From NCBI RefSeq assembly GCF_004359545.1, contig NZ_SCWB01000011.1:21240-85239 (forward strand): 64,000 nt of DNA, written 5' to 3'. Under the pieces are notes generated by a model, which ran no database searches, was not told the DNA's origin, and worked only from the letters and a program-made list of their open reading frames with translations. Positions 48,942-58,953 of the stretch are shown here, in pieces. The first letter of the stretch is position 1. Each line of letters starts with the position of its first letter. A program made the translations under genes and the position numbers. Source of the stretch: Macrococcus lamae (GTDB lineage Bacteria > Bacillota > Bacilli > Staphylococcales > Staphylococcaceae).

Positions 48942-50399
48942 ATGGCAGTTAATAGAGATGATGTCAGACGTATCATTGATGCAATAGGCGGTAAAGAGAA
49001 TGTCAATGCAGCAACGCACTGTGTTACACGTCTACGTTTAGCGTTAAATGATGAGAGTAAAGTCAACAAAGAAGAGCTGGATAAAATCGATCTTGTTAAA
49101 GGATCATTTGCAGCGAACAACCAGTTTCAGATTGTTATCGGACCTGGTACAGTAGACGAAGCTTACAAAGTATTCACAGAAGAAACAGGCATCGGAGAGA
49201 GCTCCAAAGAAGAAGTCAAAACAGCAGCAGCACAGAATATGAATCCATTGCAGCGTGCTATCAAAACACTAGGTGACGTCTTCATTCCATTATTACCAGC
49301 CATCGTTACAGCAGGTTTACTGCTTGGGCTTAACAATGTTTTAACAGCAGGCGGTTTATTTGGAGATAAATCATTAGTTGAAATGTATCCTCAATTGAAA
49401 GACTTAGCTGAAATTATCAATTATATCGCAGCAGCACCGTTTATTTTCCTGCCAGCTTTAATCGGTTGGTCGGCTATGAGAGTATTTGGAGGTAGTCCGA
49501 TTCTAGGTCTAGTTCTTGGTCTCATTATGTGTCATCCGGGTCTTGCGTCACAATACAGCTTAGGTAACGCTGAAACTGGTGAATTGACAAAAATTCCGGA
49601 GTGGAATGTTTTTGGTCTCCATATTGAAAAGTTAAATTATCAAGGACAAGTTCTTCCCGTACTTATTGCAGCCTGGTTGCTGGCAAAAGTGGAACGTTTC
49701 TTAAATAAACGAGTTCATGATTCAATCAAAATGTTAGTTGTTGGACCTATTTCTTTATTACTAGTAGGATTCCTTGCATTTGTTATTATAGGTCCAGTTG
49801 CTTTATGGTTAGGAACTCAGATTACAGATGTAATACAGTTTATCTTTACTAAAGCAGGCTGGTTAGGTGGATTAATTTACGGTATCATCTACGCACCACT
49901 TGTAGTAACAGGTTTACATCATATGTTCTTAGCGGTAGATTTCCAACTGATGAATTCAAAATTAGGCGGTACGTATTTATGGCCAATCTTAGCAATTTCT
50001 AATATTGCTCAAGGTTCTGCAGCATTTGCCGCATGGTGGTTATATAAACGCCGTAAGATGGTCAAAGAAGAAGGCTTGGCCTTAACATCCGGTATTTCTG
50101 GGTGGCTTGGTGTTACAGAACCTGCGATGTTCGGGGTCAATATTCCACTGAAATATCCATTTATCGCAGCAGTTATCACGACAGGGATTGTCGGAGCCAT
50201 CTTTGGATCACAGCAATTATTAGGTAGAGTTGGCGTTGGCGGAGTGCCAGGTATCATCTCAATCAACGAAGGTTTTCGTATGACATTCTTAATTGGTATG
50301 ATTATTGCTATTGTGTTACCGATTGTATTAACTCTTCTCTTCTCTAAGTTCGCCAAGGAAAAAGGTGACGAAGTCGTAACTGAACGTGTTGTGGATTAA
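48942..50399 (+). CDS. treP: PTS trehalose-specific EIIBC component
   Basis: Trehalose uptake and phosphorylation, 485 aa. The EIIB domain has phosphorylated C27 in NAATHCVTRLRLAL. The EIIC membrane domain (from about residue 100) has roughly ten segments and the motif GVTEPAMFGVNIPLKYPF. No EIIA domain is fused, so a glucose-type EIIA must supply phosphate. Followed by treC and treR. Confidence 0.95.
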   Translation: MAVNRDDVRRIIDAIGGKENVNAATHCVTRLRLALNDESKVNKEELDKIDLVKGSFAANNQFQIVIGPGTVDEAYKVFTEETGIGESSKEEVKTAAAQNMNPLQRAIKTLGDVFIPLLPAIVTAGLLLGLNNVLTAGGLFGDKSLVEMYPQLKDLAEIINYIAAAPFIFLPALIGWSAMRVFGGSPILGLVLGLIMCHPGLASQYSLGNAETGELTKIPEWNVFGLHIEKLNYQGQVLPVLIAAWLLAKVERFLNKRVHDSIKMLVVGPISLLLVGFLAFVIIGPVALWLGTQITDVIQFIFTKAGWLGGLIYGIIYAPLVVTGLHHMFLAVDFQLMNSKLGGTYLWPILAISNIAQGSAAFAAWWLYKRRKMVKEEGLALTSGISGWLGVTEPAMFGVNIPLKYPFIAAVITTGIVGAIFGSQQLLGRVGVGGVPGIISINEGFRMTFLIGMIIAIVLPIVLTLLFSKFAKEKGDEVVTERVVD

Positions 50400-50400
50400 C

Positions 50401-50412
50401 TTGTAAATACAA
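50401..50412. promoter_or_regulatory. Second TreR operator between treP and treC
   Basis: TTGTAAATACAA matches the B. subtilis operator at 11 of 12 positions and directly follows the treP stop. Confidence 0.7.
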
Positions 50413-50461
50413 GTTAATTGTTATAAATTGAGAATATCTCAAAACGTTAGGAGTTTTTAAA

Positions 50462-52099
50462 GTGGCTGTTTCAGACTGGAAGAAATCAGTGGTGTATCAA
50501 ATTTATCCAAAATCATTTAACGATACAACAGGTAATGGACAAGGTGATATTAACGGGATTATCGAGAAACTTGATTATTTAAAGACGCTCGGAGTCGATT
50601 ATCTATGGTTAACGCCGGTCTATCGTTCTCCGATGAATGACAATGGTTATGACATCAGTGATTACTACGAGATTAATCCGGATTTCGGGACAAAAGAAGA
50701 TTTCAAGCGTCTGCTGGATGAAGCCCATGCGCGCGGTCTTAAGATTATGTCGGATATCGTCATTAATCATACGTCTACAGACCATCACTGGTTTGTAGAA
50801 TCTCGTCAATCTAAGGATAATCCATATCGTGATTACTACATCTGGAAAGATGGTATCGGTGATAACCCGCCGACGAACTGGGGGTCGAAGTTCGGCGGCA
50901 ATGCCTGGCAGAAAGATGAAGTAACAGGTCAGTATTATCTTCGTCTCTTCGATGTGACGCAGGCTGATCTGAACTGGGAGAATGACAAGCTTCGCCGGGA
51001 AATCTACGATATGATCAATTACTGGATTGATTTCGGCATGGATGGTTTCCGCTTTGATGTCATCAACTTGATTTCTAAAGGTGAATACAAAAATTCTGAA
51101 GCAATCGGTAAAGAGTTCTATACAGACGGGCCACGTGTGCATGACTTCCTGCATGAACTTAATCGAAATACATTCGGTGACAGGGATGGGTTCATGACTG
51201 TCGGTGAGATGAGCTCAACAACACTTGAACATTGCATCGCCTATACAAAACCTGAGCGTCAGGAACTGAGCAGTGTCTTTAATTTTCATCATCTTAAAGT
51301 AGATTATAAAGACGGCGAGAAGTGGTCGGAGATGCCTTATGACTTTATTGAACTGAAGAATATTTTCTTTAAATGGCAGATAGGTATTCAAGCAGGAGGC
51401 GGTTGGAACGCTATCTTCTGGTGCAATCATGATCAACCGCGTGTCGTTTCACGCTTTGGCAATGATGCTACAGAAGAGAATCGTGTGAAAAGTGCAAAAA
51501 TGCTGGCGATTGCGCTGCATTTTCTGCAGGGAACTCCTTACATTTACCAAGGTGAGGAAATTGGAATGACCAATTTGTATTTTGAGGATATGAAGCAGTA
51601 CCGTGATATAGAATCATTGAATGCTTATCAGATTATGAAAGAGCGAGGTATTTCGGAAGAACAGGCGTTGCGCATTTTACAGCATAAGTCACGTGATAAT
51701 TCACGGTCTCCTGTGCAATGGGATGATTCTGAGAATGCCGGCTTTACGACAGGTACACCGTGGATTGAAACAGCTAAGAACTATCAGACTGTCAATGTGA
51801 GACAGGCGCTTGCAGATAAAAATTCCATCTTTTACACGTATCAGCGTTTAATCGAACTGCGTCATGAACTGGATATCATGACTTATGGAAAAGTTCTGCC
51901 GTTGCTGGAGAAACATCCTGAATTATTCGCATACGAACGACAGCTGGATGATCAAACAGTGATTGTCATTGCTAACTTCAGCGACAAAGTTATTTATGTA
52001 CCTGAGGATATAGCAATAGATGGCGACGTGCTTATTAACAACTATGAAACGTACAATAGAGCCCTCCAGCCATATCAGGCAGTCGCTATTAGAAAATAA
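50462..52099 (+). CDS. treC: Trehalose-6-phosphate hydrolase
   Basis: GH13 enzyme splitting trehalose-6-phosphate into glucose and glucose-6-phosphate, 545 aa. The barrel begins WKKSVVYQIYPKSF. The nucleophile is D199 in DGFRFDVINL, the acid/base E249 in TVGEM and the third acid in CNHDQPRVVSRFGND. Starts with GTG at 50462, with TTAGGAG upstream. Confidence 0.95.
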   Translation: MAVSDWKKSVVYQIYPKSFNDTTGNGQGDINGIIEKLDYLKTLGVDYLWLTPVYRSPMNDNGYDISDYYEINPDFGTKEDFKRLLDEAHARGLKIMSDIVINHTSTDHHWFVESRQSKDNPYRDYYIWKDGIGDNPPTNWGSKFGGNAWQKDEVTGQYYLRLFDVTQADLNWENDKLRREIYDMINYWIDFGMDGFRFDVINLISKGEYKNSEAIGKEFYTDGPRVHDFLHELNRNTFGDRDGFMTVGEMSSTTLEHCIAYTKPERQELSSVFNFHHLKVDYKDGEKWSEMPYDFIELKNIFFKWQIGIQAGGGWNAIFWCNHDQPRVVSRFGNDATEENRVKSAKMLAIALHFLQGTPYIYQGEEIGMTNLYFEDMKQYRDIESLNAYQIMKERGISEEQALRILQHKSRDNSRSPVQWDDSENAGFTTGTPWIETAKNYQTVNVRQALADKNSIFYTYQRLIELRHELDIMTYGKVLPLLEKHPELFAYERQLDDQTVIVIANFSDKVIYVPEDIAIDGDVLINNYETYNRALQPYQAVAIRK

Positions 52100-52168
52100 T
52101 TGCAAACACCTTGTTCCAAAACAGTCATTTTATGTTACGATATTTGGAAATAAGAGGTGACGACAAAG

Positions 52169-52900
52169 ATGAATAGAAACAAGTACCGGATGATTTATCA
52201 GGAACTGAGCGGTAAAATCATTAACGGAGAATATAAACAGAATGAACAGCTGCCGTCTGAGAATTTGCTTGTAAAACAGTACAGCGTGTCACGTGAAACC
52301 GTGAGAAAAGCACTTAGTCTGCTGCAGACAAATGGTTTTATACAGAAGTTGAAAGGGAAAGGGTCAGTCGTCATCTATAATGAATCGATGAACTTTCCTG
52401 TTTCTCAGCTGATCAGCTTCGAAGAGATCAAAGAATCGCTCAACATGGATTACATCACCCGCGTTGAATCATTTGAAAAAGTATTTGCTTATGAACATCC
52501 TAGAGTAATGACAGCGTTGAACCTCACAGAACAGACAGAACTGTTCAGAGTGGTGAGAACGAGACGTAAAGGAGATAAAGTCAATATTATCGATACTGAC
52601 TACTTCCTTGTAGACCTCATGCCTGTACTCACTAAGGAAATTGCTGAGCAGTCGATTTATTCCTATATTGAAAACAAACTAGGACAGATCATCAGTTTCT
52701 CAAATAAAGCTATTACCTTTGAACCTATGACAGAAACAGAACTTGAACTCTTCGGTGAAGTAACGCCGCCTTATGCAGCGACCGTACGCTCTATTGTACA
52801 TCTGGCAAATGCACTGCCATTTCAATATAATATTTCGAAACATAGAGCGAGTGAGTTTAAATTTGTCGACTTCTCAAGACGTGCAGTGAACAAGAAATAG
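52169..52900 (+). CDS. treR: Trehalose operon repressor (GntR/HutC family)
   Basis: Repressor responsive to trehalose-6-phosphate, 243 aa. The N-terminal winged HTH has LPSENLLVKQYSVSRETVRKALSLLQTNGFI; the UTRA effector domain ends FQYNISKHRASEFKFVDFSRR. The ATG at 52169 has GAGGTG nine bases upstream; the GTG at 52157 lies within that site. Its two putative operators are at 48892 and 50401. Confidence 0.92.
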   Translation: MNRNKYRMIYQELSGKIINGEYKQNEQLPSENLLVKQYSVSRETVRKALSLLQTNGFIQKLKGKGSVVIYNESMNFPVSQLISFEEIKESLNMDYITRVESFEKVFAYEHPRVMTALNLTEQTELFRVVRTRRKGDKVNIIDTDYFLVDLMPVLTKEIAEQSIYSYIENKLGQIISFSNKAITFEPMTETELELFGEVTPPYAATVRSIVHLANALPFQYNISKHRASEFKFVDFSRRAVNKK

Positions 52901-52927
52901 TAACACAAGAAAAGCAGAGTATTTTTC

Positions 52928-52957
52928 TTGCCAAATATTCGTTATATATAGTATGAT
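52928..52957 (+). promoter_or_regulatory. Promoter of the SRP RNA gene
   Basis: TTGCCA (52928-52933), an 18-bp spacer and TATGAT (52952-52957). Confidence 0.65.
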
Positions 52958-52961
52958 AGAT

Positions 52962-53237
52962 TCTGCCGTGCTAAGTGGGGAGTTAGCGGTTCCCTGTACT
53001 TGCAAGCCGCTTAGGCAAGACCGAATCCCTCTGCCGAGAGTAACATATTGTGAGGCCTGACCTTAACACGTGGTGTTGAGAAGACGGTCCGAGTCAATAT
53101 AAGCCCATGAATCATGTCAGGTCCGGAAGGAAGCAGCATTAAGTGGTCACTTGTATGTGGCTGGGGCAGCCGTCTTTGAGCTGTCGATTGAGGTTCCGCT
53201 TGTGGATGTTAAACGAAGCAGAGGTGCACGGTATTTA
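52962..53237 (+). ncRNA. ffs: Signal recognition particle RNA (large, Bacillus type)
   Basis: About 276 nt. The 5' end TCTGCCGTGCTAAG and the 3' end GGTGCACGGTATTT pair as in the Bacillus scRNA. The universally conserved Ffh-binding loop GTCAGGTCCGGAAGGAAGCA lies at about 53118-53137. Length includes the Alu-like domain typical of Bacillales. Ends are approximate. Confidence 0.95.
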
Positions 53238-53265
53238 TATGATAAATAACGAAATGCCATATATG

Positions 53266-53295
53266 ACAGGCCTGAAATTCAGGTCTGTTTTTTAT
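53266..53295 (+). terminator. Terminator after SRP RNA
   Basis: ACAGGCCTGA / TCAGGTCTGT stem with one G-U, loop AAT, then six T. Confidence 0.8.
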
Positions 53296-53400
53296 TTGAA
53301 AATCTATAATCTGAAAAAATAGTATTAGTACATATTTGTTGTGTGAAAGTGGTATAGTAGATAGCGGTAGAGAATTACTCACAGAACGGGAGAGTTTTTA

Positions 53401-54642
53401 ATGAAGTTTTGTAATTTGACGATTGATGAATTTGAATCATTTGTTAATGATGAATTCAGTCATTATACACAGTCTAGAGTACATTACGAGGGACGTAAGG
53501 CTTTAGGACTTGATGTACATTTAGTGGGCGTGAAAGAAGGGGAGAAGGTGCTGGCAGCTTGTCTGTTGAACGGGGCACCGAGCTTTAAATTCTTCAACTA
53601 TTTCTACACGCATAAGGGGCCTGTTTTTGACCACCATGATAAAGAATTAACAGACTTTTTCTATAGAAATCTTACTGACTACTTGAAGCAGCGTAAAGGG
53701 TTATTTGTTTTAGTCGATCCTTATATTACACGCCACCTTCTTGATGGGGACGGTAATGTCACTGAGTCGTTTGAAATGGATGACATCATCGCAAACATGG
53801 AACATGCAGGCTATGTTCACCAAGGGTACAACATCGGTTACTCCAATGACTCTCAGGCGCGGTTTTTATCTGTGCTTGATTTAACGGATAAAACAGATGC
53901 TCAGCTGTTAAAGGAAATGGAATACAAGACACGCCGGAATATCAATAAGACGATTGAGATGGGCGTGCAGCTGCGTGATCTGGATGAAGAGGAGATGGAT
54001 AAGTTCTTCAGACTGTATAAGATGGCTGAAGATAAGCACGGCTTCTCCTTATTCGATCTCGCTACGTTCAAGCGCATGAAGAAGATTTACGGTGACAATG
54101 CACGCGTTGTTATGGCTTATATTGACTTAAATGATTATTTGGCTCTTCTGAACGAACAGCTCGCGTCTAAACGCGCTGATTACGAGAAGTCAGCTGCAGA
54201 GCTAGCAGAGAAACCTGACTTCAGGAAGCTGAAAAATAAGACGGCGGAACTTGAGAAAGCAGCCATTCAGCTTGAGAAGAAAGCACGCGATATAGAAGCG
54301 TTGAAAGCAACTGATGGAGATGTTCTTGAGCTTGCGAGCGCGATTTATGTATTCAACAATCACGAGCTGTATTACTTATCAAGCGGTTCAAATCCTGCAT
54401 ACAATCAGTTTATGGGTGCTTACCACATGCAGTGGGAAATGATTAAATTTGCGAATCAGTTAGGACTTAAGCGCTATAATTTCTACGGAGTGACTGGTGA
54501 CTTCTCAGAAACTTCTCAGGACCTTGGTGTAGCTAAGTTCAAGAAAGGGTTTAATGCGTATATTGATGAGCAAATCGGCGATTTTATCAAGCCTTTGAAT
54601 CCTGTAGCTTACGCATTATATAAAAAAGTTAAGAAAAAATAA
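53401..54642 (+). CDS. FemABX-family peptidyltransferase
   Basis: Aminoacyl-tRNA-dependent transferase of the Fem family, 413 aa, which adds amino acids to the peptidoglycan cross-bridge. Two GNAT-like halves are visible (YKTRRNINKTIEMGVQLRDL; LYYLSSGSNPAYNQFMGAYHMQWEMIKFA; KRYNFYGVTGDFSE). The coiled-coil arm typical of FemA and FemB (about 245-300) is present, so it is FemA/FemB-like rather than FemX-like. Which bridge position it fills cannot be told. The ribosome site is GGGAG. Confidence 0.9.
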   Translation: MKFCNLTIDEFESFVNDEFSHYTQSRVHYEGRKALGLDVHLVGVKEGEKVLAACLLNGAPSFKFFNYFYTHKGPVFDHHDKELTDFFYRNLTDYLKQRKGLFVLVDPYITRHLLDGDGNVTESFEMDDIIANMEHAGYVHQGYNIGYSNDSQARFLSVLDLTDKTDAQLLKEMEYKTRRNINKTIEMGVQLRDLDEEEMDKFFRLYKMAEDKHGFSLFDLATFKRMKKIYGDNARVVMAYIDLNDYLALLNEQLASKRADYEKSAAELAEKPDFRKLKNKTAELEKAAIQLEKKARDIEALKATDGDVLELASAIYVFNNHELYYLSSGSNPAYNQFMGAYHMQWEMIKFANQLGLKRYNFYGVTGDFSETSQDLGVAKFKKGFNAYIDEQIGDFIKPLNPVAYALYKKVKKK

Positions 54643-54653
54643 TAGCTGTCATT

Positions 54654-54687
54654 AGAGATTGACCGATCTGGTCTTTCTCTTTTTTTG
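54654..54687 (+). terminator. Terminator after the FemABX gene
   Basis: AGAGA-GACC stem pairing with GGTC-TCTCT, followed by TTTTTTT. A TATAAT for dnaX follows at 54712-54717. Confidence 0.75.
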
Positions 54688-54747
54688 TTATGAAGCGGTT
54701 CTGTCTAATGGTATAATAGAGAGACTAAAACTTATGGAGGGGACGTC

Positions 54748-56376
54748 TTGAGTTATCAGGCTTTATATCGTGTGTTCAGATCACAGGCATTTGAAGAAGT
54801 GGTCGGTCAGAAGCATGTGACAACTACTCTGAAGAATGCTATAGCGAGAAGTAAGATTTCACATGCGTATTTATTTAACGGACCACGTGGTACTGGGAAG
54901 ACGAGTATCGCCAAAATATTTGCGAAAGCCATCAACTGTAATGAGCGTCATGACGGTGAACCATGTAACGAATGTCCAAGTTGTGTATCGATTACAAGTG
55001 GCACGAATTCAGACGTCATTGAAATCGATGCAGCGAGTAATAATGGTGTTGATGAAATCCGTAATATCCGGGATAAAGTGAAGTATGCCCCAGGTGAATC
55101 GAAATATAAAGTATATATCATCGATGAAGTACATATGCTGACGACTGGCGCATTCAATGCTTTGCTGAAGACGCTCGAGGAACCACCCAGTCATGCCATC
55201 TTCATCCTGGCAACGACAGAACCGCATAAAATTCCACCGACAATCATCTCCCGCTGTCAGCGCTTTGATTTCAAGGCAATTTCAACGCCTGACATTGTTG
55301 AGCATCTGAGTTATGTGTGTGATAAGGAAGGTATTAAATACGAATTATCTGCACTGGAATTCATCGCTCAGACTGCTGAAGGCGGTATGCGGGATGCTCT
55401 GAGTATTCTGGATCAGGCGATTGCATTTGGCGATGAAAATCTGACACTATCGCATGTGTTGAATGTGACAGGAAGCGTCGGCAAAGAAGACTTGCGAAAG
55501 CTCACTGATGCTATTGTGACGTATGATGTGCGCCTGGCATTTGACCAGTACCATCAGCTGTTAAGTGATGGCAAGGAAGTGAATCGTCTTGTCAATGACT
55601 TCATCTATTATCTGCGCGATGTCATCGTCGATTTTGCAACAGGGACTAAAGGAGAAGGGCACATATACGAAGTAGAACTGCCTGTCATATACGAAATGAT
55701 TGATAAGATCAATGATACGCTCGTTTCCATGCGTTTTGCGGTCAACATGAACATTCATTTTGAAGTATTGATAGTGAAGCTCTCTGAACTCGTGAAGTCT
55801 CATGAACATGGCGCAGGGGCAAGCACGCAGTATATTGATGCCCGGATGAAGGAATTTGAAGAGAAACTGGCGCAAGTGCAGCTGAATCCGACAGCTGCTG
55901 CCCCTTCTAAACCAAAAGCTAAAACAGAACGCAATGCCAACAAGTTCTCCGTTTCTCAGATTGAAAATGTCCTGGATAACGCAAACCGGGAAGATTTAAC
56001 TTATCTGCAGGAAAACTGGCAGTCACTCATCGAGCACGTGAAACAGAATAATAGAGCACTGGTCAGTCTGCTGCAGAATTCAGAGCCTGTCGCAGCGAGC
56101 AGCACTCACGTATTAATTAAGTTTCAGGAAGACATTCACTGTGAACTTGTCAATAAAGGTGACGATAAACGTGAACAGATTGAGTCGATTGTATACACAA
56201 TCATCAATAAAAAAGTTAAAATGGTAGGTGTACCTGATTCGCAGTGGCTGCAAGTCAGACATGACTATATTAAGCATAAGAAGCAGCAGACTGAAGTGAA
56301 ACAGGAGCCGAAAGATGACATCGTCAAGACGGCAGAAGAGCTGTTCGGTAAAGACACAATAAATTTAATTGATTAA
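54748..56376 (+). CDS. dnaX: DNA polymerase III gamma/tau subunit
   Basis: Clamp-loader ATPase, 542 aa. Starts with TTG at 54748 (SYQALYRVFRSQAFEEVVGQ), preceded by GGAGGGG. Walker A is GPRGTGKTS. The zinc module has four Cys around CNERHDGEPCNECPSC, the DEAD-like box is IIDEVHMLT and the sensor LATTEPHKIPPTIISRC. The C-terminal tau region (after about 370) is Lys/Gln-rich. No frameshift signal was sought in detail. Confidence 0.96.
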   Translation: MSYQALYRVFRSQAFEEVVGQKHVTTTLKNAIARSKISHAYLFNGPRGTGKTSIAKIFAKAINCNERHDGEPCNECPSCVSITSGTNSDVIEIDAASNNGVDEIRNIRDKVKYAPGESKYKVYIIDEVHMLTTGAFNALLKTLEEPPSHAIFILATTEPHKIPPTIISRCQRFDFKAISTPDIVEHLSYVCDKEGIKYELSALEFIAQTAEGGMRDALSILDQAIAFGDENLTLSHVLNVTGSVGKEDLRKLTDAIVTYDVRLAFDQYHQLLSDGKEVNRLVNDFIYYLRDVIVDFATGTKGEGHIYEVELPVIYEMIDKINDTLVSMRFAVNMNIHFEVLIVKLSELVKSHEHGAGASTQYIDARMKEFEEKLAQVQLNPTAAAPSKPKAKTERNANKFSVSQIENVLDNANREDLTYLQENWQSLIEHVKQNNRALVSLLQNSEPVAASSTHVLIKFQEDIHCELVNKGDDKREQIESIVYTIINKKVKMVGVPDSQWLQVRHDYIKHKKQQTEVKQEPKDDIVKTAEELFGKDTINLID

Positions 56377-56391
56377 TAGGAGGAAACAACG

Positions 56392-56712
56392 ATGCGCGGT
56401 GGTGGAAATATGCAGCAAATGATGAAACAAATGCAGAAAATGCAGAAGAAAATGGCAGAAGAGCAGGAAAAATTAAAAGAAGAACGCATTGAAGGGACAG
56501 CAGGCGGCGGCATGGTCACTGTAATCGTCTCAGGCCATAAGGAAGTCCTTGATGTCATTATCAAGGAAGAAGTCGTGGATCCGGAAGATATCGAAATGTT
56601 ACAGGACTTAGTACTGGCAGCAACTAACGAAGCATTATCCAAAGCAGATGATGTGACGGCACAACGCTTAGGTCAGCATACTAAAGGAATGAACATTCCA
56701 GGAATGATGTAA
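56392..56712 (+). CDS. Nucleoid-associated protein YbaB/EbfC
   Basis: A 106-aa DNA-binding protein. N-terminal Met/Gln-rich coiled helix ([20 protein letters not shown]), then beta core [18 protein letters not shown]. Ribosome site AGGAGG. Its TAA stop shares its last A with the recR start (TAATG). Confidence 0.95.
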   Translation: MRGGGNMQQMMKQMQKMQKKMAEEQEKLKEERIEGTAGGGMVTVIVSGHKEVLDVIIKEEVVDPEDIEMLQDLVLAATNEALSKADDVTAQRLGQHTKGMNIPGMM

Positions 56713-57308
56713 TGCATTATCCTGCACCAATTTCACGGCTCATAGACAGCTTTATGAAACTGCCGGGAATCGGTCCAAAGACTGCGGCGCGTTTAGCGTT
56801 TCATGTGTTGGACATGAAGGAAGACGATGTGATGAATTTTGCGAAGGCATTGGTCGATGTAAAGCGTGAACTGACGTACTGTTCTGTCTGCGGGCATATA
56901 ACGGATACGGACCCATGTTATATTTGTGCGGATAAAACGCGGGATCGCTCTATGATCTGTGTCGTTGAGGAATCAAAAGATGTCATTGCGATGGAGAAGA
57001 TGCGTGAATATAAGGGGATGTACCATGTGCTGCAAGGTGCTATCTCTCCGATGGAAGGCATTGGACCAGAAGATATTAATATTCCAAGTCTATTGAACCG
57101 ATTGAAAGATGAACAAGTTCAGGAATTGATTTTAGCGACGAATCCTAATATCGAAGGCGAATCGACAGCGATGTACATTTCTCGTTTAGTGAAGCCGATT
57201 GGCATTAAGACAACACGTCTTGCTCATGGGCTCCCTGTCGGCGGCGATCTTGAGTATGCAGATGAAGTCACGCTATCTAAAGCCATATCAGGTCGTACAG
57301 AGATATAG
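56712..57308 (+). CDS. recR: Recombination protein RecR
   Basis: Gap-repair protein working with RecF and RecO, 198 aa. Helix-hairpin-helix [16 protein letters not shown], a Cys4 zinc finger ([16 protein letters not shown]) and a TOPRIM domain ([11 protein letters not shown]) ending with a Walker-B-like region. Standard dnaX-ybaB-recR cluster, coupled to ybaB by a one-base overlap. Confidence 0.97.
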   Translation: MHYPAPISRLIDSFMKLPGIGPKTAARLAFHVLDMKEDDVMNFAKALVDVKRELTYCSVCGHITDTDPCYICADKTRDRSMICVVEESKDVIAMEKMREYKGMYHVLQGAISPMEGIGPEDINIPSLLNRLKDEQVQELILATNPNIEGESTAMYISRLVKPIGIKTTRLAHGLPVGGDLEYADEVTLSKAISGRTEI

Positions 57309-57316
57309 TTAATAAA

Positions 57317-57357
57317 AAGCAGTGATGCACTTAACAAGTGTATCACTGCTTTTTTTG
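57317..57357 (+). terminator. Terminator after recR
   Basis: AAGCAGTGAT-G-CACTT / AAGTG-T-ATCACTGCTT stem with one internal mismatch, loop AAC, then TTTTTT. Convergent with phnE. Confidence 0.88.
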
Positions 57358-57370
57358 TCTCTTAAAAATG

Positions 57371-58177
57371 TTACACGAGACGCTTTCTTATAGCACCTGA
57401 TAATGTATCGACAATGATGACCATAATAATGATACCAATCAGAATGATGCCGACGCGGTCCCAAGTTCTTCCCTGTAATGCGAAGATAAGGGGGGTCCCG
57501 ATACCTCCAGCACCAATTAATCCGAGGATGGATGCACTACGTAAATTGATTTCAAAGCGATAGAGCACAAATGAAATGAATGCCGGCAGTATTTGCGGAA
57601 CAACAGCGAACATCAATGTCTTCGTCTTGTTAGCACCAGTTGCGGTCAATGCTTCAGATGGGCCAAGGTCCAGGTTTTCAATGTCTTCAGCAAACAGTTT
57701 GCCGAGCATACCGATAGAATGAATACCGACCGCCAGTACTCCGGCGAAGGCTCCAGGTCCGACGGCTTTGATGAATAACAGCGCCATAATGATTTCCGGG
57801 AAGACACGGATAACACTGAGAAAGAATTTGCTGACCTCTGACAGGAAACGATTGGAGATGTTACGGGCTGCAAGAAAGGCAAGCGGAATACAGAGCACTG
57901 CGGAAATAATTGTTCCTAGAAAAGCGATAGCAAATGTTTCAAGCAGTCCGCGCAGTAAGTCCTCACCTTCAGGCATGTAGACATAGCTCCAGTCAGGATG
58001 AATAATGCCTGACAGAATATTTGAAAGAATTTCCCAGGACTTTTCCTTGATTTCGATTTTTGGCATTCCACTGAACGCCCATATGTATATTGCAAGCAGC
58101 AAGATAATAAGGAGGATGGTTCTGATAATGGCAGGCACTGATGATTTAGGTTTTAAATAATCATAGTTCTTTGTCAT
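57371..58177 (-). CDS. phnE: Phosphonate ABC transporter permease PhnE (second copy)
   Basis: Membrane subunit of the phosphonate importer, 268 aa, about six segments. The EAA loop is LGPSEALTATGANKTKTLMFAVVPQILP. It overlaps the other permease gene by 4 bp, so a heterodimeric channel is likely. Last gene of the operon. Confidence 0.92.
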   Translation of the reverse strand: MTKNYDYLKPKSSVPAIIRTILLIILLLAIYIWAFSGMPKIEIKEKSWEILSNILSGIIHPDWSYVYMPEGEDLLRGLLETFAIAFLGTIISAVLCIPLAFLAARNISNRFLSEVSKFFLSVIRVFPEIIMALLFIKAVGPGAFAGVLAVGIHSIGMLGKLFAEDIENLDLGPSEALTATGANKTKTLMFAVVPQILPAFISFVLYRFEINLRSASILGLIGAGGIGTPLIFALQGRTWDRVGIILIGIIIMVIIVDTLSGAIRKRLV

Positions 58178-58953
58178 AACAGTCTCTCCCTTACTTTCGT
58201 ACTAGTGTAGTCAATAATCATTACAATCAGCAATGTGAATAGAATAATTGTTGTTACTTTCGGATATTCAAAGTAACCAAGTGTCTTATCATAGAACAAT
58301 CCAATACCGCCTGCTCCTACGAGTCCGAGAACAGCTGCCGCACGGATATTGATTTCAAAAGTAAACAATACAAATGACAAGTACGGTGCAAGTGCCTGAG
58401 GTAAAACACCGAATGTAATCCATTTGTATTTGTTGGCACCGACTGCAGTCATCGCTTCAAGCGGTCCGTTATCGATGTTCTCGAGTGCTTCATAAAATAG
58501 TTTTGCTACGATGCCGAATGACAGTACAGTCAGCGCGAAAATCCCCGGTAATGCACCGATGCCGAAAACTGCTACAAATATAGAAGCGAGCAGCAGGTCT
58601 GGAATGGTGCGGATGATATTCAGAACGAAGCGGACAGGCATGTTGATCCAGCGTGACTTAAAAACATTGCTCGCTGATAAAAGAGCGACGGGCAGTGCTA
58701 ACAGTGAACCGAACGTTGTGCCAAGTACCGCCATACGGATCGTATCAAGCATAGGTTCTATAATTTCAGAAAAATAAGACCAGTCAGGAGGCAGCATTTC
58801 TTTAATCAGATTCATCATTTCTGGTGCACCAATAGCTAGACTCTGAAAACTGAATTCTGTCTGGTAACCGCTCCAGATAATTAAAGCGATGAGTAATAGC
58901 AGAGAGAAGATGGTTTTGTAACGCTTAGCATGATTAATAGGAGTTGGGTTCAT
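58174..58953 (-). CDS. phnE: Phosphonate ABC transporter permease PhnE (first copy)
   Basis: Membrane subunit, 259 aa. The EAA loop is NGPLEAMTAVGANKYKWITFGVLPQ, and the paralogous stretch FEINIRAAAVLGLVGAGGIG matches one in the neighbour. Overlaps phnC by one base (58953) and the second permease by 4 bp. Confidence 0.92.
   Translation of the reverse strand: MNPTPINHAKRYKTIFSLLLLIALIIWSGYQTEFSFQSLAIGAPEMMNLIKEMLPPDWSYFSEIIEPMLDTIRMAVLGTTFGSLLALPVALLSASNVFKSRWINMPVRFVLNIIRTIPDLLLASIFVAVFGIGALPGIFALTVLSFGIVAKLFYEALENIDNGPLEAMTAVGANKYKWITFGVLPQALAPYLSFVLFTFEINIRAAAVLGLVGAGGIGLFYDKTLGYFEYPKVTTIILFTLLIVMIIDYTSTKVRERLL

Noticed and set aside
52287..52302. parS-like sequence with TCACGTGAAAC in treR
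   Set aside because: It matches the 16-bp parS consensus at only about 13 positions and encodes the conserved VSRETV of the GntR recognition helix, so coding constraint explains it.
56035..56050. parS-like CACGTGAAACA in dnaX
   Set aside because: Only one half plus the centre matches; the other arm has four mismatches.
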